DNA of 64,000 nt from Paramecium octaurelia (lineage: Eukaryota > Ciliophora > Oligohymenophorea > Peniculida > Parameciidae): contig CAJJDP010000028.1 of NCBI GenBank assembly GCA_905182995.1, positions 124,001 to 188,000 of the forward strand, read 5' to 3'. Position 1 is the first letter of the stretch; every line of letters starts with the position of its first letter. The translations under genes were made by a program, and so were the position numbers. Positions 26,490 through 39,751 of the stretch are shown here, piece after piece. The notes beneath the pieces are model-generated. The model did not search any database. It was not told where the DNA came from and worked only from the letters and a program-made list of their open reading frames with translations.

Positions 26490-29210
26490 ATGAATCGAAT
26501 GGAAGAGTAAATTGTTTCTTCTAATGATTAAGATGTAAAACAAGAAAAGAAGTTCTATCAAAAAACTAAAAAAGTGAATTAATATATCAATTAAAGTTTC
26601 TAAAGTTCTGTAATTTTTTATATACTAATTAATAGTCTACTAGAATACCTCTAAACAGGAATTATTAAAAATTTGGCAGATAGATAAATAAACTGAATAA
26701 AACTAAATAATGCTTAAAGTCCTAGGGACAAATATCTCATTAAATAAAAAGATATCTAAAATGTTGATAATCTTATAGTTTTCAATTAGTCTTCTTTTAA
26801 AGCAATTCCAAAAGTGAGAACCAAGAGCCATTCACTTGTGGAGGACATTCAAAAGCGATAGACACGCTATTAAGTATGAATGATAAATTAAGTGAGGTTT
26901 TATCTCTTTTATCTTGGAGAGACAATAAGAGGGTCTGGATATCTAATCCAGAAAATACAAGGAGTTAGAACATCTTAGTAGCAATCAAAACCACAATCTA
27001 GTTAATCTTGGCAGGAAAGTTAAAAGATAAATTGTATAATAACTGATTACTTATATTAATGAATAATTATTTTAGAGAAACAATCATACTAAAGAAGAAG
27101 AATTGTTCTTCTGCAGATACGGAAGATATTTTTCGATAACCCAATCCTAAGCAGACTCAGCCAACCTAAGTAACTGAATAAAATTAATGGACTATCCAAT
27201 AATGTGATTCAGAGATTTTGTCAGACATAGAAACTCCAGCCAAGTCTAGGATGGCTGATTCAATCATAAAGGAATTTGAATTAGAAAATAGTGCAAATGT
27301 AGGATCAAATAATAAACAATCGAGACCGACCATTGATGTCATCAATGAAGCTTTGTCATCTAAGTACCGATTGAGAGGGGAAAACGAGACGCTGCTATTT
27401 ATTATGATAGGCACTTATATAATAAATATTTGTCTTCACTTAGAACATATGTTGTCTCCTCGATAACATGATTATAAAAAATATATTGGACTATTAGTAG
27501 ATTTTTTGACGAGTCTTTATTATATATATGATAGTTATTACAAGTAAATAAATATCTTAAATAATTAAGAGTTAAGAAGATGGAGAATGAATTTCATATA
27601 AATATAATATTGCATTTGCTAAGTGGCCCAGTCTAATTATTTTTGAATGTTGCATATTTCATGTAATTTCATTAATTTTGCTGGTTTTCGATTATATTAA
27701 AATCGTTAAAATTATTTGCAACCAATTTTTAAAAGTAAAATTTGTCCGATATTTATAATACTTTTGTCAATAGTTTGCCAATAATATTCACTTCAATAGT
27801 AGTTTATTTTGTATTTACATACTTATGCACCATACTTTATTGTGATGTGAATAAGCATTATTTTAAGAACATAGGAGTTAGTGCTTTCACTTTATTATAG
27901 ATACTTACAATTGATGGATGGGGTGATATTACTAAATAGTTACTGCCCAAGACTGGGATTTCAGTAATAGTGTTGATATTCTCCTTTATAACTATTTTGG
28001 CGATGTTCTTTTGGTTTCTAATTCAAGCATTTCAGATTGATGTGATGATCTTAGACGAATTAGTAAAATAAGGCAAAGTCGATATAGATGAAAAGTCAAT
28101 ATCCCATAGATCCCAGAATTTATTACCTTAAAGATACTATTCGATTATATTTGGAAAGCAATAATCAAGAATCGTACTCCTTGTGTGGATAATTCAATTG
28201 TTGTATGCAAATATGTAGAACAGACTCAATAGCATTAATGATTTCCATTACATTTGCTTTCACATCTTTGTATCTCTCATTTATACGTTGCATTGGACTG
28301 CAGTAATAGTGTTGAAGGACATTGAAGCCCAAAACTCATATTACTCAAACATTTAGCTTACCTTTCATGTTCTTTCAGGACCAGTGGCTTTTTCCTATTC
28401 CCTGTTTGAATTGATCACTACTCAATAAATCAAGTACAGTCCAATCCTGATCATGTTTAAAATCCTAACAAACCCAAGCATTAGAGATATTAGTTACATT
28501 GCCATTCGAGTTCTATCCTCTTCACTCTCCCCATATATACTTATGCTTATACTGACATTGATTGTGATGGGAATTATTAAGTCTTTCTATCATTCATTTG
28601 AATCAATTGATATATTAGACACTTTGCTTATTTATTTGTAAACTCTCACTTTAGATGATTGGGATGGTAGTTTGTCTAAAGGATTCGTATAGAAGGGCCA
28701 TTATTTTGCTGCTGTCATTATTATGTTCTATATTTTAGTGTGTTAATTTCTACTCATTCCAGCATTTATGGCTTAGGCTTGTGAAATATTTTAGGTACGA
28801 ATTACATTCCACTTTAATAGTAAATTCTAGGAATTTCATTTAAACCAAGGTTAAATCAGGATGGCGACTTGAATTTATATCAATATACTGATACAAATGT
28901 AGAAACCATAGTTAAGCGTTAATCCCCCAGAGTTTTCAGAATCAATCAATCACGAAACCTTATATATCTTCTACTTAAATATTAGAAAGCCCTTTTTTCA
29001 TATGAAAACAAAGTTCATCGCAAATTATTGATATCTCTCTATGGTTATCTCACAAATATTGGCAATTTGCATTTCCCTAAATTCACTCAATTAAGTTAAT
29101 CAGAAAAAGGCTTGCTCAAAGCAAATAGACCATCAAAACTTGTCATCGAATTTAAAAACTAATCAATTGAAGTCGATTCAAATCAGATTTAATTTGTGTA
29201 TTTGCCTTGA
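26490..29210 (+). CDS. two-domain (12-TM) voltage-gated-type cation channel
   Basis: About 850 residues. The splice pattern at the 5' end (26590-26800) is unresolved, but from 26800 on the frame is clear. A ~230-residue polar N-terminus precedes two six-helix domains. Domain I has a first TM helix ETLLFIMIGTYIINICL, S5 FTSIVVYFVFTYLCTILY, pore LQILTIDGWGDI and S6 VLIFSFITILAMFFWFLI. Domain II has S1 RIVLLVWIIQLLYANM, a sparse S4 (KILTNPSIRDISYIAIR), pore LQTLTLDDWDGSL and S6 IIMFYILVCQFLLIP. Both filters fit T-x-D-x-W, the CatSper/Cav-type acidic filter, so calcium permeability is likely. The S4 charges are few, so voltage sensing may be weak. A polar C-terminus ends at TGA 29208-29210. Confidence 0.85.
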
Positions 29211-29236
29211 ACTCATTTTATATTTATTTTTATATT

Positions 29237-30823
29237 ATGAATAATTATACAATTATTAGTCCAAATAGAGGATTTCAACTCAAAACACTATCACAAATTC
29301 AAAGTTTTGATCAACAAAAAACTAGACAAATAATACTAAAGGAATTTTTATAAGGAAGATTGTTATCTCAAAATGTTTCCAATTTAATATTGCAACAAAC
29401 ACCCAATTAATTGCATTCAGAAATAGTGTTGTTATGGTATCTTAGAAAGGAAATCTCATAAGTTGAAGCTCAACAATTTATAAGCAGAAGCGATCCTAAC
29501 TTATTTCCTTTCTAACTCATGTCATTTTTAGTAAATCCCTAAATTAAATTTCCTCTTCTTAATCTAATCTTTAATGCATAAAATAGTTAATTCCTAAAAT
29601 CATCTCTAGATATCGTATTGATGAATTATTAGACTAAAAAGGAAGTGTTGTCGGTTTCACTAAGTTTTGATGAATAAATTTAATAACATGAGCTTGATTT
29701 GATATTACAACACTATCCTAAATTGAGCCTCTTGGTATCTTATCACTTAAGGATCAATCCAAAATTTGAAGATTTGAGCAGCTTAGACACAAATTTAATA
29801 GCATTTACCATTAAAAGATCGTAAACAATCAATAAAGGCATCGAAGCTCTACTAAATTGTCTATTGGAATGTGATGACAAGAAAAGCATAGTAGATATAT
29901 TAATCTAATTGAACTTTTAAAATGACACCGTTCTAAACTTAGGAATCTTAAAATCTCCTGAAGAAGTTTAATTCAAAGAAGAATATATATTTTTTGAGAA
30001 ATGGACATAAACCAAAAGTTTTAATGAAAAAATATGGGGCAGGTTCACTTCTTTAGTCAATCAAAAAATGATCAAACTCGATAATCAAGAATTCACTGTC
30101 AATAATCTGAACTTTGCTCAGCCACTTCTCATTAAAGCTCTATTCTCTTTAGTAAAAAGACACACAAGCAATTTCATTATTGAGAATGCTATCAACAAGG
30201 AAATCAAGATGAAATAAAATCTATTTCTAGACTATCCTGAATTCTTTAAAGTGTTTTTTATAGATTACTCTTCATTGCTAGATCCAAATTATAATATGTA
30301 AATAAATTAATTGAATTTTAGGTTAATTTTAGAATCTTTAAATGTCATTCTTACCCATATTGAGAGAACTACAAAATAACCAATTATTTAACATTTAGTA
30401 TTTTATTAATATAATCAATAGAAATTGCTTCTGTGTTAATTTTTAGTACAATGCATATCGAAAATGTTGGATCCTTAAAAGATAGAGATTAGCATATATT
30501 AATTTATTCAATAATTGCTTGCTAAAGATAAGAATTTGAATTTTCAATTTGCTGCAACCCTTAAATTAGAGTAAATTGAAAAAGCAGTAAGACACATTGA
30601 TTGCCTATTTCTATTGCTATCAGATTTAGATCTGCTATCACAGAAATTGCATGACAAAGAGCGCTTTTACTTATTTTGTAAATGCCTTTAACAAAAACAT
30701 AAGAGTGATCTCTTAGAAAAACCTTTAGAAAGTTATTAAAATGAAAGGTAGCAGAAGCACAAATATAATACAAATTTAATAATGAAAAAGAAGGAGGAGA
30801 GAGTGATTGCACAGTTATTTTGA
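29237..30823 (+). CDS. unknown alpha-helical protein, 520 aa
   Basis: One 24-nt intron near 30299. The protein is an unbroken run of leucine-rich amphipathic helices (for example SEIVLLWYLRKEIS, LLNCLLECDDKKSIVDIL, QPLLIKALFSLVKRH), as in an alpha-solenoid, with a basic end QKHKYNTNLIMKKKEER. I recognise no family. It starts only 27 bp after the channel gene's stop on the same strand, a very short gap even for this genome. Confidence 0.65.
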
Positions 30824-31024
30824 TGTAAGAAGATGTCTAGATCTTGTGAATTAACTATTGTATTATCATATTAAAATTGTTATGTTTCACATTAGTATGG
30901 GCTAGTGGGTTGCTTGAGAATGTAAGGGTAAGACCATTGGAGTGGAAGGTTACTTGCAATTTTCTAATATTAGGTGTTAATTATATAAATGTTATATTAT
31001 ATATATACGTTAAATAAATTTTAT

Positions 31025-32614
31025 ATGAAAATCAACCAACCTTTTTAGGTTTTTGTTCGTATACGCTCCCATTCAGATTCAACCAATCCGATCGAAGTTG
31101 TTAATGAAAATATAGTAACTTTGAAATTTAAATATTAAGCTTAGAATATCCAACAAAGAGATGAGTTTTCAGAAAATCTTTACTGAAAATGATTCCAATT
31201 TATCAGTTTATGAAGGAGTATTATTGTTTAATTTAGTAGACCTTATCGAAATTTATAAGCAAAATATTTGAAGGGTTCAATATGACAGTGTTGTGTTATG
31301 GAATGACAGGATCTGGCAAAACACATACAATGTTTGGGAACTCAAATGTAATGAAATAATAAATTAAAGGATCACTATGGCATAGTCTATTAAGCAGTTA
31401 AGGAACTTTTTCAGCTAAAGAAAAATGGATTTATAAAGATTAGTTTTTACGAAATATATAATGAACAGATTATTGATTTGTTAGAATAGAATGCATAGAA
31501 TCTGCAGGTTTAGGAAGACAAGAATGGAGACACTTAGATCCCTGGGTTATCCCAATAATGCATAATTGACGAGGACCATCTTGTTTAATTGATTTAATAA
31601 GCACAAAAACGAAGATAATTAGCTTCAACTGCTAGTAATTAATACTCATCAAGATCCCATGCGATTGTATAGATACAAGTAGTGAATTATGACGAGAAAT
31701 AAAATGTAAAATATGATGGCAAATTAATACTTGCAGATTTGGCAGGTAGTGAAAGATGCTACAATTATAAAAATGGAGGCACATAGAAGATTCAATAGGA
31801 AGGTTAAAATATTAATAAATCTCTTTTGGCCTTGGGACAATGCATTATGATGCTAAATTAATGTAAATCCCACATTCCTTATAGAAATTCTAAATTGACT
31901 CGAATTTTAAAGTAATCTCTTAGTGGAAATTCGATGACTCTCTTCATTGCATGTGTAAGTAAGCAATTTAGCGAAGAAACTGAAAATACTTTGAAATATG
32001 CTCAATAAGCTTGTGCTATCAAAACTCAGTTGACCTAGGCTATAACTTAGATCTAGATCGAATAGCCAAAGAGATCAATATCAATTGAGATTTAGAATCT
32101 CGAATAATAATTGAATGGCTATTTTGTTATAAATAATGGATTGCACAAGAACTTAAATTCATTATATTAAAATGTCTAAAAGGAGCAGGAAACTAAGGTT
32201 ATTGTTTAAAATGTTGAGTAGCAAATAGCATCAAATATGAGAAAGTAGAAATTAATAATTAACTAAATCAAAGGACTTATAGTTGAGAAAGAAAACTAAG
32301 ATAAGTCATTTACATATAGAGGATCAGAGGTTAGGTTCTGTGATTTAAGCAATAAGAGCTCTATAATTTCATAGATATAGCCTCATACTGCTGATTAGAG
32401 TTGTTAGACTGAAAGAGTTTAGAGTCCAATCTACATTGATCTTAAACACGGTCGCAACAATTCATAATAATTAATAAACAAGATCGAGATTCATAAAATT
32501 CCTGAATCAAAGAGGTTTTCAAATCCTTTTCTCAGTACTATGGTGCAAGAGGAGAAAACAACCAAGGATATTCTCTAAGATAGAACTAATAGATTCAAGA
32601 TTAAACTCAAATGA
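31025..32614 (+). CDS. kinesin motor protein
   Basis: Three introns (25, 22, 22 nt) leave 506 residues. The motor is N-terminal: [27 protein letters not shown]-loop [13 protein letters not shown] near residue 78, switch [12 protein letters not shown], switch [12 protein letters not shown], then [21 protein letters not shown] and NTLKYAQQA. A Gln/Asn-rich tail of ~170 residues with only weak coiled-coil character follows. The motif set is most like kinesins that keep an N-terminal core without a neck coil; I would not assign the subfamily. All nucleotide-binding residues are intact. Confidence 0.9.
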
Positions 32615-32669
32615 AGTAATATTACTTACTATTCAATATATATATATAACATACTTTGAATAATATTTC

Positions 32670-33526
32670 ATGAACACTGCTTCATACTTTGGTATGGGAA
32701 ATAATATTAATTGCAATCCTAAAATATTATTATATATTTCTGATTACGATTCAACTTATTGTTCATGCAGGAGTCAAATAAGTATAGAACTTGTAAGCAG
32801 AGGAGCTCAGTTCATAAGAAAGATTAAAAGATTAATTCTGAAAGGTTTTCATTATCAAATATCATTGAAATATAGACGTAGTCTGAATGTTGATATGAAT
32901 AATTATACACCTAAGTAACCTAAATGGGCTGAAAAGAATATTAAAAACACGAACAGATATTCCTTTACTGATCTGAATGAATAAGAAAAGAGGGGATCAA
33001 CAAGTACAGTAGCCACATTAGCAACAATGAGCACAGATTTTTATGTTTAGGATGATTATCCAATTGAAGAAATGACTTCTTCAAGTGATGAATCCGAAAG
33101 CCATGTAAAATTTAAAACAGAAATGTGCAAAAATTGGAGTATTTTGGGTAAATGCAATTATGGAAATAAGTGTTAATTTGCACACGGTTAAAATGAAATG
33201 ATAAATCGATAGTGTAATCAGAAATACAAATCCAAACTGTGTCGATCTTTCCATTAGGATTATGTTATTAACACTTAATATACATTTAGGTATGCTTTTA
33301 TGGAGCTAGATGTCAATTTATTCATGAGAGTAGAAGTGTTGACCAAATCAGAAAAGATTACAAATCTTAAACTTCATTTTATTAGCCTGCTTCAAGCTCA
33401 TTAAGATTGAAATCATTTCAACTCATAACAAGAGATTGGAAATCAGAAATTCCATTGTAAGAGTGTATTAAGCTTTGGAAAACTATGATATTATTATAAA
33501 TCAATATATCCTCAAGTAGTGATTGA
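32670..33526 (+). CDS. tandem CCCH zinc-finger protein
   Basis: One 26-nt intron (near 33259) leaves 276 residues. Two fingers with exact C-x8-C-x5-C-x3-H spacing, CKNWSILGKCNYGNKCQFAH and CRSFHQDYVCFYGARCQFIH, are separated by ~20 residues. This is the TIS11/tristetraprolin arrangement that binds AU-rich RNA, so a role in mRNA decay is likely. The second finger appears only when the intron between Asp-Tyr and Val-Cys is removed, which supports the splice. The N-terminal ~110 residues are Asn/Ser-rich; the tail is not conserved and its exact stop is less sure. Confidence 0.85.
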
Positions 33527-34330
33527 AGATTTAGATAGGTTTATGATTATTTTATTTATTATTTATTAAATTAAATCATTAAGATTAATAAATGACATTA
33601 TTGTTATCATAAATCTATAACTCTTTTAATTATTCAAACCTATTTAAAATAAAATATATCTTGTAAAGCAAAATCATAACAACTACTAGCTAAGTTTAAA
33701 ATTATTAGCATATGATCCTTTTGCTTCATTAATCTAATGAAATCTGTCAATAAGTAGGAAAATTATGAAAGTTTGTTTGATATTAAATAATTAATAGGAT
33801 TCATATTATTTTATTGAGGAATTATAATATTACATTAAGTTTAAGATAGAGATTAATCTCCAAGCTATTTTATCAACTAAATTATTGAGATAGAATTATT
33901 GTTTTGATAAGTTTCATTAATAATTCAAATTTATATTATTTAAGAAGTAAAACTGAAGGAAAAACCTAAATTATGAATGATTAATTTAAAAACACTTTTT
34001 TTAACTTAAGAAATTAAGAGTAAGAGGCGATTTGTAATTCAATCATTTTAGTAATTTCCTTAATGGGTATGATAGAGAACTCCTAAGTAATGTAATAGTT
34101 TTAAAAAACCAAAATAAGTAATAAAAATATAAGTTTGTAGGAGAAGGTTAAGTAGAATAAGATGCAATCATTTAAATCATAAATTTAATTTTTTAGTTAT
34201 CTTAGTATATCATTTAAGGGAGGAAGTAAACAAATAAACTATACCAATAATTATATTTTATTAAAAATGAATAATGAATATAATTTATTTACTTAGTATT
34301 ATTATTAAATATTTTATATAAATTTGATAA
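33527..34330. other. 804-bp stretch, possible unresolved gene
   Basis: No gene that I can fix. Between about 33767 and 34270 on the plus strand several frames look protein-like (for example DSYYFIEELQYYI, and NGYDRELLSNVIVL after a 32-nt candidate intron near 34020). I could not join them into a model with consistent splice sites. Confidence 0.35.
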
Positions 34331-34968
34331 ATGAGATCGAATCCTCGTTAACAATCAAAAAAAGAATCGAAAAATGTATAACAACCTCCTCCACCTCCTC
34401 CTCCATCAAAACCAGTTTAAGAAGATAAATAATTCAATCCTGATATTTATGTGAGATAAAATTTAAGCCGAGATGAAGTTATTGAATTAAAGGTTAGTAA
34501 TTATAGAAATTTGTCTAAATTTAGAAAGCCTTTGATTTATTTGATGATGATGGAAGTGGCACAATTGATCCTGCTGAATTAAAGGGAGCTTTTGAAGAAT
34601 TAGGACTTAGAGCTCAAAATAAAATGATTTATTAAGTTTTAGGGGAAATTGATCAAGATAATTAAGGAGGATTTTCATTTGACAATTTTATCAAATTGGC
34701 CACGGCTAAATAAAATTTAAAAGAGACAAGGGGTTCTTTAATGAGAACTTTCAATTTATTTGATCTAAATCGTGAAGGTTATCATTTTTGAATGACAATA
34801 GGTAGAATCACTTGGGATGAATTGAAAAGAGTCTCAGTTGATCTAGGGGATGATTTAAATGATGAGGAAATTAAAAAGATATTTAGAAAAGCTGATCTTG
34901 ATGATGATGGTTTTGTAACCTTCGATGATTTCTATAATATGATGACTGGAAGAGTCTATTATGATTGA
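34331..34968 (+). CDS. centrin-family EF-hand protein with Pro-rich N-terminus
   Basis: Two introns (32 and 24 nt, both starting GTT) leave 193 residues. The first ~55 residues are basic and carry a run of seven prolines. Then four EF-hands follow in the centrin register: DDDGSGTIDPAE (intact), DQDNQGGFSFDN, DLNREGRITWDE and DLDDDGFVTFDD. The linker KAFDLF and the C-terminal NMMTGRVYYD are typical of centrins; it lacks the usual KKTxLF end. Paramecium has a large centrin-related family in the infraciliary lattice and basal bodies, which is the likely place of action. Confidence 0.88.
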
Positions 34969-35124
34969 AGGAATATTATTATAATAAATATAAGTATGAA
35001 CTTTATAATATACAAAATCCCTCTTAACCAAATAATTTGTCTATGTCTATAATAAATAATAATTTGTAAATATAATTTTGTTATTTGCAACAAGCTTACA
35101 AGGTTTGAATGAATAAATTTTAAT

Positions 35125-38100
35125 ATGTATATAAAAAAATTAAAACACTTAATATCAATAACTTTAGATGATTATAGAAACGAGACATACAGTGCTTAAC
35201 ACAATTAATTGATTCGTTAAAAAATATGGCCAACTTTTATTGCTTTGGTGAAATTTTATGCTATAATTGGAATTATATACGTAATTATTTACAACTCATT
35301 ATATTTCTCCAGTTTTAATAAGCCATACACAACTTTTTATTTTTATATCTAATTTGTTGCTATAGTTTTGTATGTGGTTGCTATTGAAAGGATTATTAAT
35401 TATATAAGGGAGTCTTATAAATTGACACTTATGATATTTACATTTATTCTGATTGAAACTTCATTTTAAACATTTTTTATTGAACTTTATTTGAATAGTG
35501 AGGAAGAGAATAGATCATTAACGATTTGTTAGTTGTTTATAAACTTATTACTTGTATTAGTGATAGTTAGAACAATCAAATTAAGGATTATAATATTACT
35601 GAAATTTTATGCTTATTTTTTAGCTAGAGGGATCACTTTTCATTTTAAGACTTTTCAATCTGTAAATATCTTATTTTTCTTAATCTTGATATTATACTTC
35701 TGGGATTAGCAATTAATCAATTTAAGCAAGGTTTCACAATTTACTGACCAAACTTTGAAAAGTATTCCGAGTGCTGTTTGTGTATTAGATTAGAATTGTT
35801 AAGATGTTCTATTTACTAATAATTTTACAAAACGATTGATAAGTTCTTTGAATTATGGAGGACTTTCTGGAGGGACAAAATCCATTAATCTAGCGCAAAA
35901 ATAAGGATTTCCTTCATAAGAATCGATTTTGAGCTCTAAATCTGATGAAATAGTATCATTCTTCGAGAATCTTTCTTTACCATAGTCTGAAGTAACGGAA
36001 TAATTTGATCCCGATAGTCTAAATAGACTTGAATCTAAATTTGACTCTACTGATCAACACTAAATTAATCTAAATTAAGCTATTACCTTGATTATGAACT
36101 TAGAATAATAGACCTAAGGAAGCATATATACATTAAGATGTTAGTATGAGAATTAGAATTATTGTGAAGAATATCCAATAATAGTAGAGGCCAGAATTAA
36201 AACTAAATTATAGTACGGTTTAAATAAAAATGCTATTCTCTTAAATCTCTATGATGTATCTCCAAATTTTAAATCTTCTTATTACAAGAAGCTGAATTAA
36301 TTTAAAAGTCAGGTAATTCGTTCCATATCTCATGAATTAAGAACCCGATTAAATGTAATTTAAGGTTTTTTGCAAGTAATTCAGTGTAACAGCCACAACT
36401 ATGATAAAGAAATGAATAAGCTATTGAGAGCTGCCTTTAATAATTGCAGAATTCAGAACCTAATAATTAGTTCAATTATAAATTATAATTTAATAAGAGA
36501 AAAAAAGTTGGTCACCAAATTAGATAAATGCAAACTGATATCTGTTATATAAGAAGCCATTGACCTGTTTTAGGAAGAGGCTGAGATGAAGAACATAAGA
36601 ATATTATTTTCAAAATTAATAAATTAAGTACAAAATGAGATGTTGGATTATGAGAAATTTTANAATAAGCCATACACAACTTTTTATTTTTATATCTAAT
36701 TTGTTGCTATAGTTTTGTATGTGGTTGCTATTGAAAGGATTATTAATTATATAAGGGAGTCTTATAAATTGACACTTATGATATTTACATTTATTCTGAT
36801 TGAAACTTCATTTTAAACATTTTTTATTGAACTTTATTTGAATAGTGAGGAAGAGAATAGATCATTAACGATTTGTTAGTTGTTTATAAACTTATTACTT
36901 GTATTAGTGATAGTTAGAACAATCAAATTAAGGATTATAATATTACTGAAATTTTATGCTTATTTTTTAGCTAGAGGGATCACTTTTCATTTTAAGACTT
37001 TTCAATCTGTAAATATCTTATTTTTCTTAATCTTGATATTATACTTCTGGGATTAGCAATTAATCAATTTAAGCAAGGTTTCACAATTTACTGACCAAAC
37101 TTTGAAAAGTATTCCGAGTGCTGTTTGTGTATTAGATTAGAATTGTTAAGATGTTCTATTTACTAATAATTTTACAAAACGATTGATAAGTTCTTTGAAT
37201 TATGGAGGACTTTCTGGAGGGACAAAATCCATTAATCTAGCGCAAAAATAAGGATTTCCTTCATAAGAATCGATTTTGAGCTCTAAATCTGATGAAATAG
37301 TATCATTCTTCGAGAATCTTTCTTTACCATAGTCTGAAGTAACGGAATAATTTGATCCCGATAGTCTAAATAGACTTGAATCTAAATTTGACTCTACTGA
37401 TCAACACTAAATTAATCTAAATTAAGCTATTACCTTGATTATGAACTTAGAATAATAGACCTAAGGAAGCATATATACATTAAGATGTTAGTATGAGAAT
37501 TAGAATTATTGTGAAGAATATCCAATAATAGTAGAGGCCAGAATTAAAACTAAATTATAGTACGGTTTAAATAAAAATGCTATTCTCTTAAATCTCTATG
37601 ATGTATCTCCAAATTTTAAATCTTCTTATTACAAGAAGCTGAATTAATTTAAAAGTCAGGTAATTCGTTCCATATCTCATGAATTAAGAACCCGATTAAA
37701 TGTAATTTAAGGTTTTTTGCAAGTAATTCAGTGTAACAGCCACAACTATGATAAAGAAATGAATAAGCTATTGAGAGCTGCCTTTAATAATTGCAGAATT
37801 CAGAACCTAATAATTAGTTCAATTATAAATTATAATTTAATAAGAGAAAAAAAGTTGGTCACCAAATTAGATAAATGCAAACTGATATCTGTTATATAAG
37901 AAGCCATTGACCTGTTTTAGGAAGAGGCTGAGATGAAGAACATAAGAATATTATTTTCAAAATTAATAAATTAAGTACAAAATGAGATGTTGGATTATGA
38001 GAAATTTTAAAGTATTTTGATCCATATAATTTCAAATAGTATAAAATTTAATAATAAAAGCGGATAAATTTTTATTACAATTACAAAAGAGAATTAGGAA

Positions 38101-39360
38101 AAGGAAAAGGATAAATTAATCCATAATAAAGAGAATGACAAGAGAACTCTATAACCTTCTTAGGGTTCTCAACTATACAGAAGTTCTTAGGATGTCAATG
38201 AGAGCTCATTTCATTTTCCGTTAAGAAAAGCGACTGCCTACAAATAACAACTAATAAATCCTTCAAGTTCATTCTCAAATGCCTAACCACAACAGACAAA
38301 TACTCATTTATACGAATATTACTTAATCGAAATTCGAGACAATGGAATGGGAATAGACCAATAGAAATTAGAAGCAATATAGAATTTGTTGAAAAATGAA
38401 GAGAAAGCATTTCAAGATCTAGATAGAGATTCTGCTTCAGGTATGATGCTTGGGTTGAGAGCATCAAATGCTTTAATTAAATATATTAGTGGAAAGGAAG
38501 AGGACAATTATATCACAATAGATTCAGTGTTGGATTAAGGAACTACTGTTTGTATTCATTTGAAATGCAGAATTACTCAATTAACAGAAGGATTCATGCC
38601 AAGTGACTTATATAATAAGGAGAGTTCTTAGATTGAATTGGAAGGGAATATTCCAGACATTGAGAGCCAATCTTTTAAATTTAACATCTGGACAGATCCA
38701 GAAATTAGCAGTAGAACCAATATGATTAGCAAAACAAAAATATCTTCATCAAACCATATGAATATGACTAATAAAAAAGGGAGTATATAGATGTTTAATA
38801 ACAACATTTCTAGCTTTTATAAAAATATGGAGGGGAGTCTCTTTAAGAGCATTAGTTGCATTTGTGAATAGAAAATTGTAATAGTTGATGATGAACCATA
38901 TAATTTATTAGTTTTGGAATCATTACTTAAATAATTAGGATATCAATCAATTAAAGCTGATAATGGAAAGCAGTGTGTTCAACTGATCGAAAACAGTATA
39001 TCTTAATTTGATGAACATAAATGTCTAGGATTCAAGGCAATTATTATGGATTATCAAATGCCAATTATGAATGGATAAGAAGCGACTTAAAAATTATAGG
39101 CCATATTTAAAGATTCACCTAGAATCCAAATTCCTATATTTGGATTGACGGGATTTTCGGGAGAGGATGATTTAATCAATTTAATAGATGCTGGAATGAA
39201 AGAAGTCTATATCAAACCTATAACTCTAAAAACATTGGAGGAAATGATTAATAATTTAAATTTGGTAGAATGTAAAGACACTCCATGCCTATCTTCGAGG
39301 CAATTTTAATGTTTCGAATTAAATTATGCAGAGGATTTAGAATAGTTAGCTCATGAATGA
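35125..39360 (+). CDS. membrane hybrid histidine kinase (frame broken only by a contig overlap)
   Basis: The locus reads 35125-36662, then an N at 36663 and a repeat. If one repeat copy plus the N (1,347 bp) is removed, a single 963-codon frame without introns results. The first ~220 residues hold five or six TM segments. The H-box near residue 403 reads SISHELRTRLNVIQGF (Arg where Pro is usual after Arg-Thr). The N-box is IISNSIKFNN, G1 DNGMGID and G2 SGMMLGLRASN. The C-terminal receiver has VDDEPYN, phospho-acceptor IMDYQMP, LTGFSG and IKPI. All phosphotransfer residues are present, so autophosphorylation and an internal His-to-Asp relay are expected. The start at 35125 is in frame and opens MYIKKLKHL. 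Confidence 0.9.
35317..38009 (+). repeat. 1,346-bp direct repeat around a single N (probable contig overlap)
   Basis: Bases 35317-36662 and 36664-38009 match at offset 1347 with no visible difference and meet at N 36663. The repeat lies wholly inside the histidine-kinase gene. Taking out 1,347 bases (a multiple of three) leaves the gene in one frame from membrane domain to receiver. Confidence 0.92.
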
Positions 39361-39379
39361 TAGTTATTAATTAATTTAT

Positions 39380-39751
39380 ATGTAAATTAGTAATAATAGT
39401 TAACAGTTAGCACTCACTAAGATTCAAAATGCAGCATTTAATGTCTAATATTCTCCTTTTAGACTTCTAAATATCAAATACACAGAAGCCTCCACTTAAA
39501 GGTTGATTGAAGAACCCATTAATACTATCCAAGTATTTTAAATCCAGAGTAGCAACTATGAAGAGCACTTCAACGCAAAAAATAGTAAACAACCTAAACA
39601 GCCAAAGGAATAAGTGAAGGTCATATCAATTGATTTAAAACTATAAAAGAAAAGATATAGAACATCTTCAAAAGAGAATCTATCAGATTATCAAAAAAAG
39701 TTGATAAATGATATATAAAAAATTGAAAAAGAAATCCTAAATCTCAGTTGA
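39380..39751 (+). CDS. small unknown protein (123 aa)
   Basis: A single exon of 124 codons starting MQISNNSQQLALTKIQ, 19 bp after the histidine-kinase stop. It contains VQYSPFRLLNIKYTEAS, a Lys/Gln middle, then a helical acidic/basic C-terminus (LSDYQKKLINDIQKIEKE). No family recognised; the end looks like a short coiled coil. Confidence 0.55.

Noticed and set aside
27184-27414. Minus-strand 76-codon ORF
   Set aside because: Antisense of the channel gene's N-terminal region.
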